Source of the DNA: Methylacidiphilum infernorum V4
GTDB taxonomy: Bacteria > Verrucomicrobiota > Verrucomicrobiia > Methylacidiphilales > Methylacidiphilaceae
Direction of reading: 5' to 3'
Length of the DNA stretch: 64,000 bases
Assembly (NCBI RefSeq): GCF_000019665.1
Contig: NC_010794.1
Location: 1,922,001 to 1,986,000, forward strand
The notes beneath the pieces were generated by a model, which saw only the letters and a list, made by a program, of their open reading frames with translations, was not told where the DNA came from and did not search any database. Below, in pieces: positions 1 through 9,620 of this stretch (position 1 is the first letter of the stretch; each line of letters starts with the position of its first letter). The translations under genes were made by a program, and so were the position numbers.

Positions 1-397
1 GGATACCGTCTATCCTTTCTGTAAAAGGATGATCGATGAAACTGTCGTGCGAGCGGGCGGGCTGGGAAAGATCAAATCCCCGTTCAAGAACGATTTCCAT
101 GTACCGGTCCAGAAAACCGTGCGGCAAAACCACGTCGTCATCGCATATGAAAAGGTAGTCAAAAGGGCTATCCTTTTGAATCACTTCGTTGGCAACGGCA
201 AACTTCCAGAATTGTCCCGTTTTCAAGGTATAAGCTTGCAATTCCAATTCCGGTTCTCCCTCGCCCAAGGCCACCCAGCTCTGCTCGACTGCCCACTCTT
301 TTGAAGCATTCCATGCTTGAACCAACTGTCGGATGAAAGAGGGCTTATTTAAATAATATACCCCAAAAACCTTGATCTTACCCTTTGGCTTGTTCAT
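1..397 (-). CDS. Glycosyltransferase-like protein, N-terminal part (cut by window edge)
   Basis: The minus strand stays open from an ATG at 397 to the window edge, giving 132 residues. The reading includes CDDDVVLPHGFLDRY near residues 85-99; an acidic DDD after a hydrophobic strand is typical of the nucleotide-sugar/metal site of GT-A-fold glycosyltransferases. The start begins MNKPKGKIKVFGVYYLNKPS, and the ATG overlaps the stop of the upstream fusion gene (ATGA, 394-397), which implies translational coupling in one operon. With its glycan-enzyme neighbours, transfer of a sugar to a surface polysaccharide or glycan is likely. The donor and acceptor cannot be read from this fragment. The ORF is certain; the family call is moderate because the C-terminal part is missing. 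Confidence 0.65.
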   Translation of the reverse strand, partial: MNKPKGKIKVFGVYYLNKPSFIRQLVQAWNASKEWAVEQSWVALGEGEPELELQAYTLKTGQFWKFAVANEVIQKDSPFDYLFICDDDVVLPHGFLDRYMEIVLERGFDLSQPARSHDSFIDHPFTERIDGI

Positions 398-3300
398 AAG
401 CAATGAAAAGAAAAAAGCTTCTTTAAGGTTTCCTTGACGACAGCCTTGGAATAGCGACTCTCCACGTGCTCAAGGGCGGCTTGCGAGAGTCTCTCCCAAA
501 GCTCCTTTTCCTTGTAAAGCCTCACTACCGCCTGGATAAACTCCTCTTTATCATCGCAAATAAAGGCATTTTTCCCGTTTTCTAGCTTCATCCCTTCAGC
601 CCCAATGGAAGTGGTGACAACGGGCAGCCCGGAAGCCATCGCCATCCCGATTTTCCCCTTCATTCCCGCTCCGAACCTGAGGGGAGCCACGAACACCCTT
701 GCTTTTTCAAAGCAGGGGACAAGATCTGGAACGTAACCCACCGGCTGGATCCCCGGCCGGTTTAACAGTTCCTCCGGCACGTATTCTTTAAGAAAACTAC
801 CCACGATCTCGAAGGAACAGCCCGGGATGTGTTCCCGGATACTTTCCCACATTTCCAGAATAAAATAGCTTAAACCGTCCACGTTAGGCTCATGACCGAA
901 ATAGCCAAGGAATAGAATACTCTTGCGATTTTCCCAAGGACTTTTCGGTTTATGGACCTCGTGGATGTTGGGGACCACCTCGACCCGGCTTTGGAGAGAA
1001 AGCTCTAGTATTTTCTCTTTTTCTTCCTCGGTAATCGCAACAATGGCATCCGAAGCCACGAAGTTGGTGGTATCGATTATCTTTGCTTGTTTTGCTTCTT
1101 CTATCACTAAAGGATCTTTTGAAAGGGCCGCTTTTCTCTCTAGCCTAATGAAAGCTAGATCCACCGGATCATAGATGAGCTTGGCATTGACCGCATAACT
1201 CCTGATCAAGGGAATGAAATGATAAGCAACGGTTGGGGAAAACACGTAAGCTACTGAAATCTCTTGTCCCTGTCGGCTCAGAAAGGTTTTTATCTTTTCT
1301 TCTCCAAGAAGGATCTCTTTCACCCCCGCTTCAAAAAGAATCCCTTCGTAGTGTTTGAACTCTATATCGAGATTATCTTCTTGCAGCACTTTCCCATGGT
1401 TTTCCCGGTCATTTAGAACGGCTAGGTTCACTTCCCAACCCAGTTCCCGAATGATTTTTATAATCTGGAAAGTCCTGAAATCTCCCCCTCGGCGATCTGG
1501 CACTAGCAAGTAATCGTTAAAAACAAGGGCTTTTTTCCGCGGAGCCATCGAAGGGGAGATCTCCCAAGGCGGTGTACTTTTTCCCTTGGTGATCCTGTTT
1601 TCCTTTTGCCCGTAATGGAGATAATGCCAAAGGGGGTTAACCTGGGCTTGCTTGACATCGGGATAACGCTCTAGGTAAGAACGAAGGTCAAAATCCGGAT
1701 GCGGGTTGCGTCCTTCCTTCCAACCATTCTCGATAAAATGAAGAAGCGGGTTTACGCCCGCCGCTTTGACGTCGGGATTCTTTTCCAAGTAATAGGCAGA
1801 ATTAAAATAGGGATTGGGATTTCTTCCCTCTTTCCAACCGTGCCGAATGTAATGGAGCAGGGGATCGATTCCTGCTTCCTGAACGTCGGGATATTGTCCC
1901 AGGTAATAAGCCTTGTCAAAAAGGGAAGAACGCAAAATTTTCAAGTACTGGCCGCGTTCCGGAGTGCCTTGCCCGGGCGCTGTCCCCCCTTCCAAGGACT
2001 TTACACTTTCTAAAAAATGTTTCAAAGGATTGACTCCCGAAAGCCTTAGCTCGGGTTGGGTTTCCAAGTAGAGGTCCAGGTCAAAATCCGGATGCGGGTT
2101 GCGTCCTTCCTTCCAACCATTCTCGATAAAATGAAGAAGCGGGTTTACGCCCGCCGCTTTGACCTCGGGATTCTTTTCCAAGTAATAGGCAGAATCAAAA
2201 TAGGGATTGGGATTTCTTCCCTCTTTCCAACCGTGCCGGATGTAATGGAGCAGGGGATCGATTCCTGCTTCCTGAACGTCGGGATATTGTCCCAGGTAAT
2301 AAGCCCTGTCAAAAAGAGAAGAACGCAAAATTTTTAAGTACTGGCCGCGTTCCGGAGTGCCTTGCCCGGGCGCTGTCCCCCCTTCCAAGGACTTTACACT
2401 TTCTAAAAAATGTTTCAAAGGATTGACTCCCGAAAGCCTTACCTCGGGTTGGGTTTCCAAGTAGAGATCCAGGTCAAAATCCGGATGCGGGTTGCGTCCT
2501 TCCTTCCAACCATTCTCGATAAAATGAAGAAGCGGGTTTACGCCCGCCGCTTTGACCTCGGGATTCTTTTCCAAGTAATAGGCAGAATCAAAATAGGGAT
2601 TGGGATTTTTTCCCTCTTTCCAGCCGTGCCGAACGTAATGGAGCAGGGGATCGGCTCCCGCCTTCTTAACATCAGGATAACAACTCCAGTAGTAACCCGG
2701 ATCAAAGAGCCCGGATTCCATGAACTTGACCGCCATTTCCTTTTCGGGGTCGACTTCCTTTTTCCCCCTGTTCCAAATTTTCTTCTTCCCCGGCGATGAG
2801 TAAGCGAGATCTCTAAAAATTTTCGCTATGAATTCCTTGTTAGCCCTGTTAACAAAATGGTTTTTTTTTAATTTTTCTTTTAGTTCCCGGATCTCCAGCT
2901 TTTTTTCTTCGAGTTCTTCTCCAAGCTTTTTTTCCCTATCGTATAGTTCGGCAAGCTCTTTTTTCTTACTTTCGTTGTAAAAATCAAAAAGAGACAAGAG
3001 TTGCTGGAATGCCGAGAATGACTTGGAAAGGCTATCCATCTGGGCTTTAGCTTCCCTGGGAATGGGAGAAAAAGTAGCCATCGCCTTAAAAAGCTTCCAG
3101 CTTTCGACCAGGGGATAAAAGGCCGCTTGGTGCCGTTCAAGATCCATGTCCGTAAAACGGGCATGACGATATTCTTGCTTGAGAAAGTTTCTTTTCAAAA
3201 CCAAGACAGCCTGGTCGTCATAAGGCAGGGAAAAAACCCCGGCTATCCTTTGAAGTTCTTTTTCGGGCTGATCCAAAAACCGGTCGTAATCGACGACCGC

Positions 3301-3858
3301 TTTTAAATAGGGCACGTAGAGCGGCCAAGGTAAGACGTTATGGGAAAGCCAAAGGCAAAAAGACTTGACCAAGGGGAATTGGTTTCTCCGGAATAGGGAA
3401 TAACCAACGGCCAACGGATTGCGAATGACCAGCAGGTAAGAAGGACTGATCTCCTTTTTTTCAAAAACCGTATGCCAAAAGGGAAGGAGTCGGATAGTCC
3501 GAGGATCTTTAAAAGCAAAATTCTTCTCTTTTAACTTCTGCTCGATCAACTCTTCGGCTTTTCTGAGGAGGGAGACCATCTTCGCTTCCTTGAGAGAAAG
3601 ATCAGGAGGAGCAAAACTATCCCAGGAAGAACCGCTCGCCGCAAGAACTTCTTCGTTGATGGCCACGATCTGCCTGTCTTCCCAAAATCCCATGGGATTA
3701 TCCGGCTGGGGATCCAACAGGCTTTGGCCAAGAGATAATCCCAAGGCCATGAGAGACCGGCTCAGTGCGCTTGTCCCGCTGCGGTGCATCCCAAGGACAA
3801 TAACGATCCTTCTTTTCTCTTTAGTCTTTTCTCCGTGTTCCATCCTCTTACCCCTCAA
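394..3858 (-). CDS. Sulfotransferase / tandem-repeat / glycosyltransferase (GT4-like) fusion protein
   Basis: This 1154-residue protein has three parts. Residues about 15-290 look like a sulfotransferase: GMHRSGTSALSRS (23-35) is the 5'-phosphosulfate (PAPS) loop and KDPR (117-120) a conserved element. A charged coiled coil follows (about 295-345). Residues about 375-745 hold repeats of about 35-45 residues built on 'YLxxxPxVxxxGxNPLxHF...GWKEGRNPxPxFD', a motif known from bacterial polysaccharide glycosyltransferases. Residues about 770-1154 are a group-1 glycosyltransferase, with LFLGYFGHEPNVDGL near 980 and GAGMKGKIGMAMASGLPVV near 1065. It probably both sulfates and glycosylates a surface glycan in the cytoplasm, but substrates are unknown. 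It is coupled by ATGA to the next glycosyltransferase. An in-frame ATG also lies five codons downstream of the chosen start. Confidence 0.8.
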   Translation of the reverse strand: MRGKRMEHGEKTKEKRRIVIVLGMHRSGTSALSRSLMALGLSLGQSLLDPQPDNPMGFWEDRQIVAINEEVLAASGSSWDSFAPPDLSLKEAKMVSLLRKAEELIEQKLKEKNFAFKDPRTIRLLPFWHTVFEKKEISPSYLLVIRNPLAVGYSLFRRNQFPLVKSFCLWLSHNVLPWPLYVPYLKAVVDYDRFLDQPEKELQRIAGVFSLPYDDQAVLVLKRNFLKQEYRHARFTDMDLERHQAAFYPLVESWKLFKAMATFSPIPREAKAQMDSLSKSFSAFQQLLSLFDFYNESKKKELAELYDREKKLGEELEEKKLEIRELKEKLKKNHFVNRANKEFIAKIFRDLAYSSPGKKKIWNRGKKEVDPEKEMAVKFMESGLFDPGYYWSCYPDVKKAGADPLLHYVRHGWKEGKNPNPYFDSAYYLEKNPEVKAAGVNPLLHFIENGWKEGRNPHPDFDLDLYLETQPEVRLSGVNPLKHFLESVKSLEGGTAPGQGTPERGQYLKILRSSLFDRAYYLGQYPDVQEAGIDPLLHYIRHGWKEGRNPNPYFDSAYYLEKNPEVKAAGVNPLLHFIENGWKEGRNPHPDFDLDLYLETQPELRLSGVNPLKHFLESVKSLEGGTAPGQGTPERGQYLKILRSSLFDKAYYLGQYPDVQEAGIDPLLHYIRHGWKEGRNPNPYFNSAYYLEKNPDVKAAGVNPLLHFIENGWKEGRNPHPDFDLRSYLERYPDVKQAQVNPLWHYLHYGQKENRITKGKSTPPWEISPSMAPRKKALVFNDYLLVPDRRGGDFRTFQIIKIIRELGWEVNLAVLNDRENHGKVLQEDNLDIEFKHYEGILFEAGVKEILLGEEKIKTFLSRQGQEISVAYVFSPTVAYHFIPLIRSYAVNAKLIYDPVDLAFIRLERKAALSKDPLVIEEAKQAKIIDTTNFVASDAIVAITEEEKEKILELSLQSRVEVVPNIHEVHKPKSPWENRKSILFLGYFGHEPNVDGLSYFILEMWESIREHIPGCSFEIVGSFLKEYVPEELLNRPGIQPVGYVPDLVPCFEKARVFVAPLRFGAGMKGKIGMAMASGLPVVTTSIGAEGMKLENGKNAFICDDKEEFIQAVVRLYKEKELWERLSQAALEHVESRYSKAVVKETLKKLFSFHCL
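1687..2650 (-). repeat. 393-bp coding tandem repeat (about 2.45 copies)
   Basis: A unit of exactly 393 bp (131 codons) starts at 1687, 2080 and 2473. The first two units are full length; the third keeps near-identity to about 2650 and then diverges. Copies differ by only a few bases, for example around 1920 versus 2313. The repeat stays in frame and encodes three structural motifs plus a linker (GGTAPGQGTPERGQYLKIL). Near-identity at the DNA level means recent duplication or ongoing gene conversion, so copy number could vary between strains. Confidence 0.93.
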
Positions 3859-3938
3859 AACTCTGGTTCTTAGTGATTAAATCACAAGATACCCTCTTTT
3901 GTCTTATTGAATACCAATCGAAAGGAAAAACCTTCTTT

Positions 3939-5564
3939 TCATTCCTTTTCAAAAATGACAACGTCTTGAAAAAAAACACCGGGGATTTCTTTCCAGTTTC
4001 CAGGATAATAACGGCAAATTTTCAAGGAGCTCTCTTTCAAAAGCAACTGCAAGGCTTCTTCCTTGAGTCCAATCGCCTCTTCGGGCACCTCCGCCCATTC
4101 CGGGCAAAACCAGTAGCCCGAACCGTAAGCCTTCTTGTTAAATACCCACCGGTTTTTTTCGGTCATGTGGTATTTGCCGGTTTCCTTGGTGCGCAAGGGT
4201 AAAGTTTTCTCGTAGCTTTCATCGAGCAGAAAGAAGGTGACGATGGCCCTGGCCTTTCTTTTCATCACCCGGCTTATTTCCGAGAAGTAAAAGAGGCTAT
4301 CTTCCTCTGAAAGATGCGTCCAGACCGAAAGGGCGGTGACGAGATCAAAAAAATCGTCTTCAAAGGGAAGTTTTGGCTTTTCTTCCCCCAAGGGAGCATA
4401 ATGGGGGTTTTTAGCCTTTAAATCAATAAAGTGAAACTTTTGGGAATCGTAATGGCGGCTGCAAAACTCGATGTCCTCCAAGCGAACATCTACTCCATAG
4501 TAGGCCCCCTTTTCCCCGAGGAAAGGTTCGCTGGCGATCGCCAAAAGCCCTGTGCCACACCCCATGTCCAGGATAAGGTTCTCCTCTTTTTTGTCCAGGT
4601 TCTGGTAAATGAGGGTCTGGAATATCCCTATCACATGAGCCCACTCCCCGTAAGCATACTTCCCGCCCCGGCGGTTTTCCTCGGTGGGGATGAGCCGTAG
4701 ATTTCTAGTCCTAAGGAGGTGGGTTTTATCAAGCTCCAAGTAAGCTTTGTCCAACGCCCGGTAAGAATAAAACCCAAGGAGATCTTTTTTTAAGCTTTCC
4801 TCAAAAAACGGTTCATGGTAAACGGCCCCGGTTAAATACGCAAGCTGCTCCCGGCTGGGAAGCTTACTTTTATCTTTTGCGAGCAGATACCAGCTTTGCC
4901 TTGGATGATACCAGGGCAGTCGGACAAAACAAAGGGCGGCTTCTTCAATGCAGCGTTCGATAGTGGCCGGCCGGTAGCTGACAATTCCCGGGTAAATCCA
5001 ACCCTCTGCTTCAAAATCCTCTTCCCCTTCGATAAAGGTCGCCGCGATAAGTCCCTGGGACTTGAGCGAGCGGGCAAAGTTCTTGAGAGCTTTCAGGATG
5101 AGATCCCTCCCCGCGTGGGAAAAAATCGATTGGGCGAGAATGTAGTCGAAATCCACTCCAAAAACGTCGGTTTTGAAATCCCGGTTGTGGTTAAAATGGG
5201 GTTGCTTGATTCGGATAATATCTTTGCCTAGCTCCTTTCTCAGGGCTTCTTTAATTAACCAACTTGCAGGCTCTATGCCGAAGTAGTTGCCTTTATCCAG
5301 GTAAGGAATGAAAAGCTTGCCGGCCCGCAGTGAACCGCATCCAAAGTCAAGAAGCCTGTGATGAGCTCTCAGCCCCAAGGCACAAAGAAGCCTGAACTGG
5401 GTTGCCCCCATGAAGTCGTACTGGTCGGGAGGACCCACGTAGGCCTTGTAATGAAGATCCCCGGCTTTAAGCTGGGAAATATCCTCTTGGTTTCCCTTAT
5501 TTATGGCCTTTTTGCCGTTTATTCTTTGACCCAGCAAGTCGATAAAAATGTCCTTCAATCTCAT
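3939..5564 (-). CDS. Two-domain class I SAM-dependent methyltransferase
   Basis: 541 residues with two separate Rossmann methyltransferase domains. The N-terminal one has motif I LLDFGCGSLRAG (71-82) followed by the acidic strand end YFGIEP. The C-terminal one has LILDMGCGTGLLAI near 330-343 and a later acidic loop (GVDVRLEDIEF). Fusions of two methyltransferases are seen in polysaccharide and lipopolysaccharide clusters, where they modify sugars or chain ends. It lies 80 bp upstream of the sulfotransferase/glycosyltransferase fusion on the same strand, so it probably belongs to the same glycan operon. The acceptor is not predictable. Whether both halves are active is unknown; both keep glycine-rich SAM loops. 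Confidence 0.8.
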   Translation of the reverse strand: MRLKDIFIDLLGQRINGKKAINKGNQEDISQLKAGDLHYKAYVGPPDQYDFMGATQFRLLCALGLRAHHRLLDFGCGSLRAGKLFIPYLDKGNYFGIEPASWLIKEALRKELGKDIIRIKQPHFNHNRDFKTDVFGVDFDYILAQSIFSHAGRDLILKALKNFARSLKSQGLIAATFIEGEEDFEAEGWIYPGIVSYRPATIERCIEEAALCFVRLPWYHPRQSWYLLAKDKSKLPSREQLAYLTGAVYHEPFFEESLKKDLLGFYSYRALDKAYLELDKTHLLRTRNLRLIPTEENRRGGKYAYGEWAHVIGIFQTLIYQNLDKKEENLILDMGCGTGLLAIASEPFLGEKGAYYGVDVRLEDIEFCSRHYDSQKFHFIDLKAKNPHYAPLGEEKPKLPFEDDFFDLVTALSVWTHLSEEDSLFYFSEISRVMKRKARAIVTFFLLDESYEKTLPLRTKETGKYHMTEKNRWVFNKKAYGSGYWFCPEWAEVPEEAIGLKEEALQLLLKESSLKICRYYPGNWKEIPGVFFQDVVIFEKE

Positions 5565-5697
5565 CCACGATGAACAGGAATTCTGTTAAGCTTAGGGAAA
5601 AGGAAAAGTTCCTGTCAAGATGCAAAATCAAAAGGACCGGCCTCTTTCTTTTGCCCACTCCTTTCTTATCTTAAAACCTTGGAAGGGAAATGGGCAC

Positions 5698-6903
5698 CGA
5701 GGTATGCACCAGGGTATTCCCACCCCTTACAAAGGGAGCTGGGAGCTGATCGATGGAGCCGAAAGACATATCCCCTGGAAGTTAGGTCAAGCCAATATCG
5801 TATAGCCGATGTCGATCCGGAATTAAAGGGAGTGGTGCCACTGACCGCAAGGTTGATGACTTGAGGTGCACTCCCCAAGGCATTAAAAATTATGTTCGTT
5901 GTTCCAAGCGGCCCGCTTGCAATATGAAAACCGTTCTGGGTCGGATGGAGACCCAAATCATTGCTAACATTCCCCGCAACACCGAACACACACAAGCGCA
6001 GTAGTCAAAACTCCCGGAGCTGCAACATTGCCCACAACCCCTGTGTCACCCGGCGGAATGGGTATGCCAAATATCGGGGTATTGACGGTCAGGGGCGTAT
6101 CCATAAAAAAAGTTCCCGCTCGAGCGGGAGCAAAACGAGCAAGAGAGTTAAAACTACTGTTCGCTAAACTTACTGTACCGCCTCACAAAAATACCGAACC
6201 GGTCGGACTATCAAGGCTCAAAATATTCCTGGGAAAAAGAGCTTGTTGTGATTATGATCCCAGAGCCAGCTATCGACCCCAAGGGATAATGCCCAAGATG
6301 ATGGCTATTGGTTGGATCAAGGCTGACAGCCTCAGGTCCTATAATCGTTCCAGGATTATCAATTCCTCCACCCCTTCCTATCCTAGCCGATCCGGCAACC
6401 AAGCTTGGATTTACATATTCTAACCCTTTGGGATGTTTCCCATGATAAAACCCTTGTTGACTAAAAATAGAATTTCTATCCACTACCGTTGGCTACACAA
6501 ACAGGAATATGAGCTAAACTCGTAGTCATCGCTTCCATCATGAAAGAGGGACTTCCCGTTGCATCCACACTGAGAAGGGAAAAAAACCGCAATCTTAAGT
6601 GTAGCCCAAGAACCCACGGTAAGCCCAGGTCCCGAAAACAAGTTACCCACACCTCTAACATTACCAATCCCCCCACTAGGCCCCCACAAAATTACCGTAG
6701 TCCCTGAACCACTAAGAAGGGTAGCTGCAAATCCCGGTTGTGAAAAACCTAAAACCGCTTCAGCTGCAACGATCCCATGATCTGGGAGTTTGGTAGGTCA
6801 TTGCAGGGATTACCCGGCATTTTGCTCCCACTCCTATCCAAGTACTCACTTCCAACAAATGAGCTACCGGGTAAAGTTCCTTTAAGAATAATTTCCTTTT
6901 CAA
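5698..6903 (-). pseudogene. Decayed third TpsA (haemagglutinin-like exoprotein) copy
   Basis: Several minus-strand fragments in different frames match the two intact TpsA genes that lie upstream in transcription order. The relic starts at a TTG at 6903 in the context TTGAAAAGGAAA, where the intact copies have GTGAAAAGGAAA. Fragments corresponding to the 'LWGSSGG', 'NPNHLGPYP', 'NGFHIANGP', 'PQVINLAV' and 'DNGYTAVAGPNFQG' segments occur in the right order. The span is about 1.2 kb instead of about 2.1-2.3 kb, with an internal deletion near 5815. The 3' end (the 'SPFPF' tail) is missing beyond about 5698. Frameshifts and stops interrupt it throughout. It is a dead paralogue from the same tandem amplification. 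Confidence 0.85.
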
Positions 6904-7303
6904 GCCATCGTTTCTTGCTTTTGAATGTTGTTTTTGAACGGTTATTTAATTCCCTTTTTTTAAGCAACCCCCAAAGTTTGCCAGGGAATAACCATGGGCT
7001 GTAAGACCGTTAGGGTAGCCCACTTTTCTTTCCCATCATGAGGATTAAACGCACCTTTTTTAGCCGATCATTTAGAGGAAAAGGATCCATTCCTCAAACA
7101 GGATTAAAAGAATTTCCAAGAAATAATGCCCAGAATAATCCGAACCCAAGTTGAAGAGATTGTTTCAGCATGAATATAAATTATTGTAATATTTTTACTC
7201 CAAGATGAAAGACCCGGTTAACAAAAAAACACAATTTTATTGCTAAAAAAAGGGAGACTAACAAAAAGCCCTCCTTGTTCTTTAAACCAGCCTGCTTTCT
7301 CCA
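6904..7303. other. Intergenic: remnant of TpsA upstream region
   Basis: There is no convincing gene here. The part nearest the pseudogene (6904-6965) still resembles the leader of the intact tpsA genes (a 'cggttatttaat' block near 6939), so the ancestral promoter region was duplicated with the gene. The rest is AT-rich with no clear RNA or protein signal. Confidence 0.5.
7250..7275 (-). terminator. Weak, partly decayed terminator after the first TpsA
   Basis: On the minus strand, GGAGGGC-loop-GTCTCCC is followed by seven T. It corresponds in position to the perfect hairpin after the other TpsA (9711-9746) but carries mismatches, so termination may be inefficient. Confidence 0.35.
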
Positions 7304-9571
7304 TCATTGGAAGGGGAAGGGACTGACGACAAGCTTACCCGGACTAGGATTCGCAGTATAAATGGTCGGAAACAAGGGCGAGACAGCCGTAACATCATAC
7401 ACCGTAACCGGGGGAATGGGTAGAGAGGTATGGACCACAGTATTCCCACTCGTCACAAAAGGAGCCGCCACGCTGATCGATGGCGCCGAAAGGAATATCC
7501 CCTGGAAGTTCGGACCCGCGACAGCCGTATACCCGTTGTCGATCGGCACATTAACTGATAAAGTTCCCCCTGCTTTCAGTGCTATCCCTCCGGGGAATAT
7601 AAAGGAAGGTCCTAGATGAAGAATATTGGTACTTAAAGCTTTGTGTAATGGCAAAAATCCATTAATTTGCGTAACCGTCAAGTTCCCCGAGGCGTTCACC
7701 AACAGGTTTCCTCCCTCGTTAGGTACCGGATTGGTTAAACCGACTGGAGGGGAGAACACAGAGTGTAAAAATGTCGAGGTCCCACCCGAATTGATCGAAG
7801 CATCGCCATTGACAGCAAGGTTGATGATCTGCGGCACTACCCCATCCAAATTCAGAGTAATCGTTGTATTCCCAAAGTTCCCGTTGGCGATATGAAACCC
7901 GTTCAGTATCGCCTGGCTACTCACCACATTTCTCACATCCCCGGCCGTCGTCAGGTGAAACTCCTCCGTGGTTAACACTCCTCCTCCCGTGAGATTGCCC
8001 CCCTTGAAACTCACGATCTGAGAAGTAATCGGGATATTCAAGTAGAACGTCGACAAGGGAAAGCTCGCCGCAGAAAGGGCCGCGGCATGCAACCCGCCGG
8101 GATCAGCAGTATTCACCGCTCCCCCCGTCACGAAAAAGACGTTCCCCGTGGCACTGGAAGCCCATAAGTTTATATTGGGAACAGCCGTCAACTGGTGAGG
8201 ATAAAGGGGAGCAAAGAGACTTATGGACAGATTACCCGGATTGGTAAAACTATCGGTCGAAGCGGTAGGACTGGTAATGTTGATCACCCCACTGTTATAC
8301 ACGCTGCCCAAGGGATACTGGCTGTTCAACCCCCCGGGATTCTGGGCAAAGAGATCGACAAAATCATAGCCCGAGATCGTCCCCTTGTTGATCAACGCCC
8401 CCTGCTGGGCCCACAGATGCACGTTGGTCCCCCCACCGTTCATGATAGCCCCGCTGTTATTGATGATACTTCCCGTTACCCAGATTACCACTCCGGGTAG
8501 TGTTAACGAAGGATTACCCAGTATCGTTCCCCAATTAGAAAGGGATCCATGGAAACCCACCGTCTGGGGACTTAAGAGCTGGGAAAAGGTAATCGTCCCG
8601 TAATTGTAGAGCCAACCCTGCCACATCCCCAAGTTGCCGTAGCCTAACCCCCACTGGATATCCCCTCCACCGGGAAGAACGAGCTTGCCGCTTGTCGTAA
8701 TACTTCCCGAGGAGAGAAGGAAAGAGCCGATGGGAAAAGTAAAGGATCCAGATGAAGGCCCAGAAAGAGTTATCGAACCTGCCGTAGCTCCCGAAGTAGC
8801 ATTCGAAATTGGAGTCGGCCCAGTAGTAAAAGTTCCATAGTAAGCATAGTAACCGGTGAATGAATATCCCGAAAGAATACTCACAGGGTGATGACCAAAA
8901 GTCCCCAAAAGCGATGTTGGCGTAGCGATACCCACGTTCACCGTTGGTGCCGCGATGAGAAGGGCACTTTCGGTAGCATTTAGAGTGGCTCCAGATTGGA
9001 TGGTCACTGAAGAACCGGCGGTCGTGGGCGCTACACTCACTGATCCACTTACACTAAATCCAGAAGCTTGGCTTGATAGATCATAACCTAAAATCCCGAT
9101 TCCACCAGGAAATGTAATGCTCGCATTTGGACCAACAACAACTCCACTTCCATTAGCAATATATATTGGGAAAAAGTAACCTCCGGTACTCTGAATACTT
9201 CCCATAATATACGAAGGATTTCCCGTCGTATCCACATTCAGAAGTGAAGCCGACCCAGTCTGGCTAACAAATAATTTAGCACCTTGACCCACATTAAATC
9301 CTGGACCAGAACCTGTAACATTCAATGTCCCCCCACTAGACCCCCACAAGATCGCCGTGTTCCCTGACACATTAAGAGTTGCTGCATTTGAAAACCCTGC
9401 TGGTGGTGCTACATTAGTATAAGAATTTACCGTTCCACTGGCAACAATCCCATGTCCAGGCAATTGTCCTACCCCCGGCAACGCCCAAGTTTTCGTTCCC
9501 AACCCGATCCAAAGGCCCGCCGCTAACAAAAGAATCGCTTTATATAATTTCCTTAAGATTTTCCTTTTCAC
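7304..9571 (-). CDS. TpsA-type secreted exoprotein (filamentous-haemagglutinin-like), copy 1
   Basis: 755 residues starting at a GTG. Residues 1-30 form an export signal (MKRKILRKLYKAILLLAAGL, cleavage likely after TWA). The TPS secretion domain follows. ANGSGVVVGPNASIT (139-153) and GILGYDLSSQ align with the conserved 'NPNG..FGpnAsInvGGL.AsTLDi' region of FhaB-like proteins. The remainder is Gly/Ser/Thr/Asn-rich, as expected for a beta-helix; cysteine is almost absent. It ends in VSPFPFQ. The protein is short for a TpsA and has no visible adhesin or toxin domain. The TpsB partner is two genes upstream. A role as surface or released adhesin-like filament is inferred. It is a close paralogue of the next gene. 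Confidence 0.85.
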   Translation of the reverse strand: MKRKILRKLYKAILLLAAGLWIGLGTKTWALPGVGQLPGHGIVASGTVNSYTNVAPPAGFSNAATLNVSGNTAILWGSSGGTLNVTGSGPGFNVGQGAKLFVSQTGSASLLNVDTTGNPSYIMGSIQSTGGYFFPIYIANGSGVVVGPNASITFPGGIGILGYDLSSQASGFSVSGSVSVAPTTAGSSVTIQSGATLNATESALLIAAPTVNVGIATPTSLLGTFGHHPVSILSGYSFTGYYAYYGTFTTGPTPISNATSGATAGSITLSGPSSGSFTFPIGSFLLSSGSITTSGKLVLPGGGDIQWGLGYGNLGMWQGWLYNYGTITFSQLLSPQTVGFHGSLSNWGTILGNPSLTLPGVVIWVTGSIINNSGAIMNGGGTNVHLWAQQGALINKGTISGYDFVDLFAQNPGGLNSQYPLGSVYNSGVINITSPTASTDSFTNPGNLSISLFAPLYPHQLTAVPNINLWASSATGNVFFVTGGAVNTADPGGLHAAALSAASFPLSTFYLNIPITSQIVSFKGGNLTGGGVLTTEEFHLTTAGDVRNVVSSQAILNGFHIANGNFGNTTITLNLDGVVPQIINLAVNGDASINSGGTSTFLHSVFSPPVGLTNPVPNEGGNLLVNASGNLTVTQINGFLPLHKALSTNILHLGPSFIFPGGIALKAGGTLSVNVPIDNGYTAVAGPNFQGIFLSAPSISVAAPFVTSGNTVVHTSLPIPPVTVYDVTAVSPLFPTIYTANPSPGKLVVSPFPFQ

Positions 9572-9620
9572 GGTATCGTTTCCTCTTTTTTCACTTTGTT
9601 TTTCTCTAAATGTGCGGTTA

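Noticed and set aside
29-304. Plus-strand ORF of 91 residues at the window start
   Set aside because: It is the reverse of the partial glycosyltransferase gene, which is open across the whole stretch, contains a DDD motif and couples by ATGA to the next gene.
5666-5995. Minus-strand ORF of 109 residues as an intact gene
   Set aside because: Its first two thirds match the TpsA C-terminal region in one frame, then the frame shifts; it is part of the decayed third TpsA.
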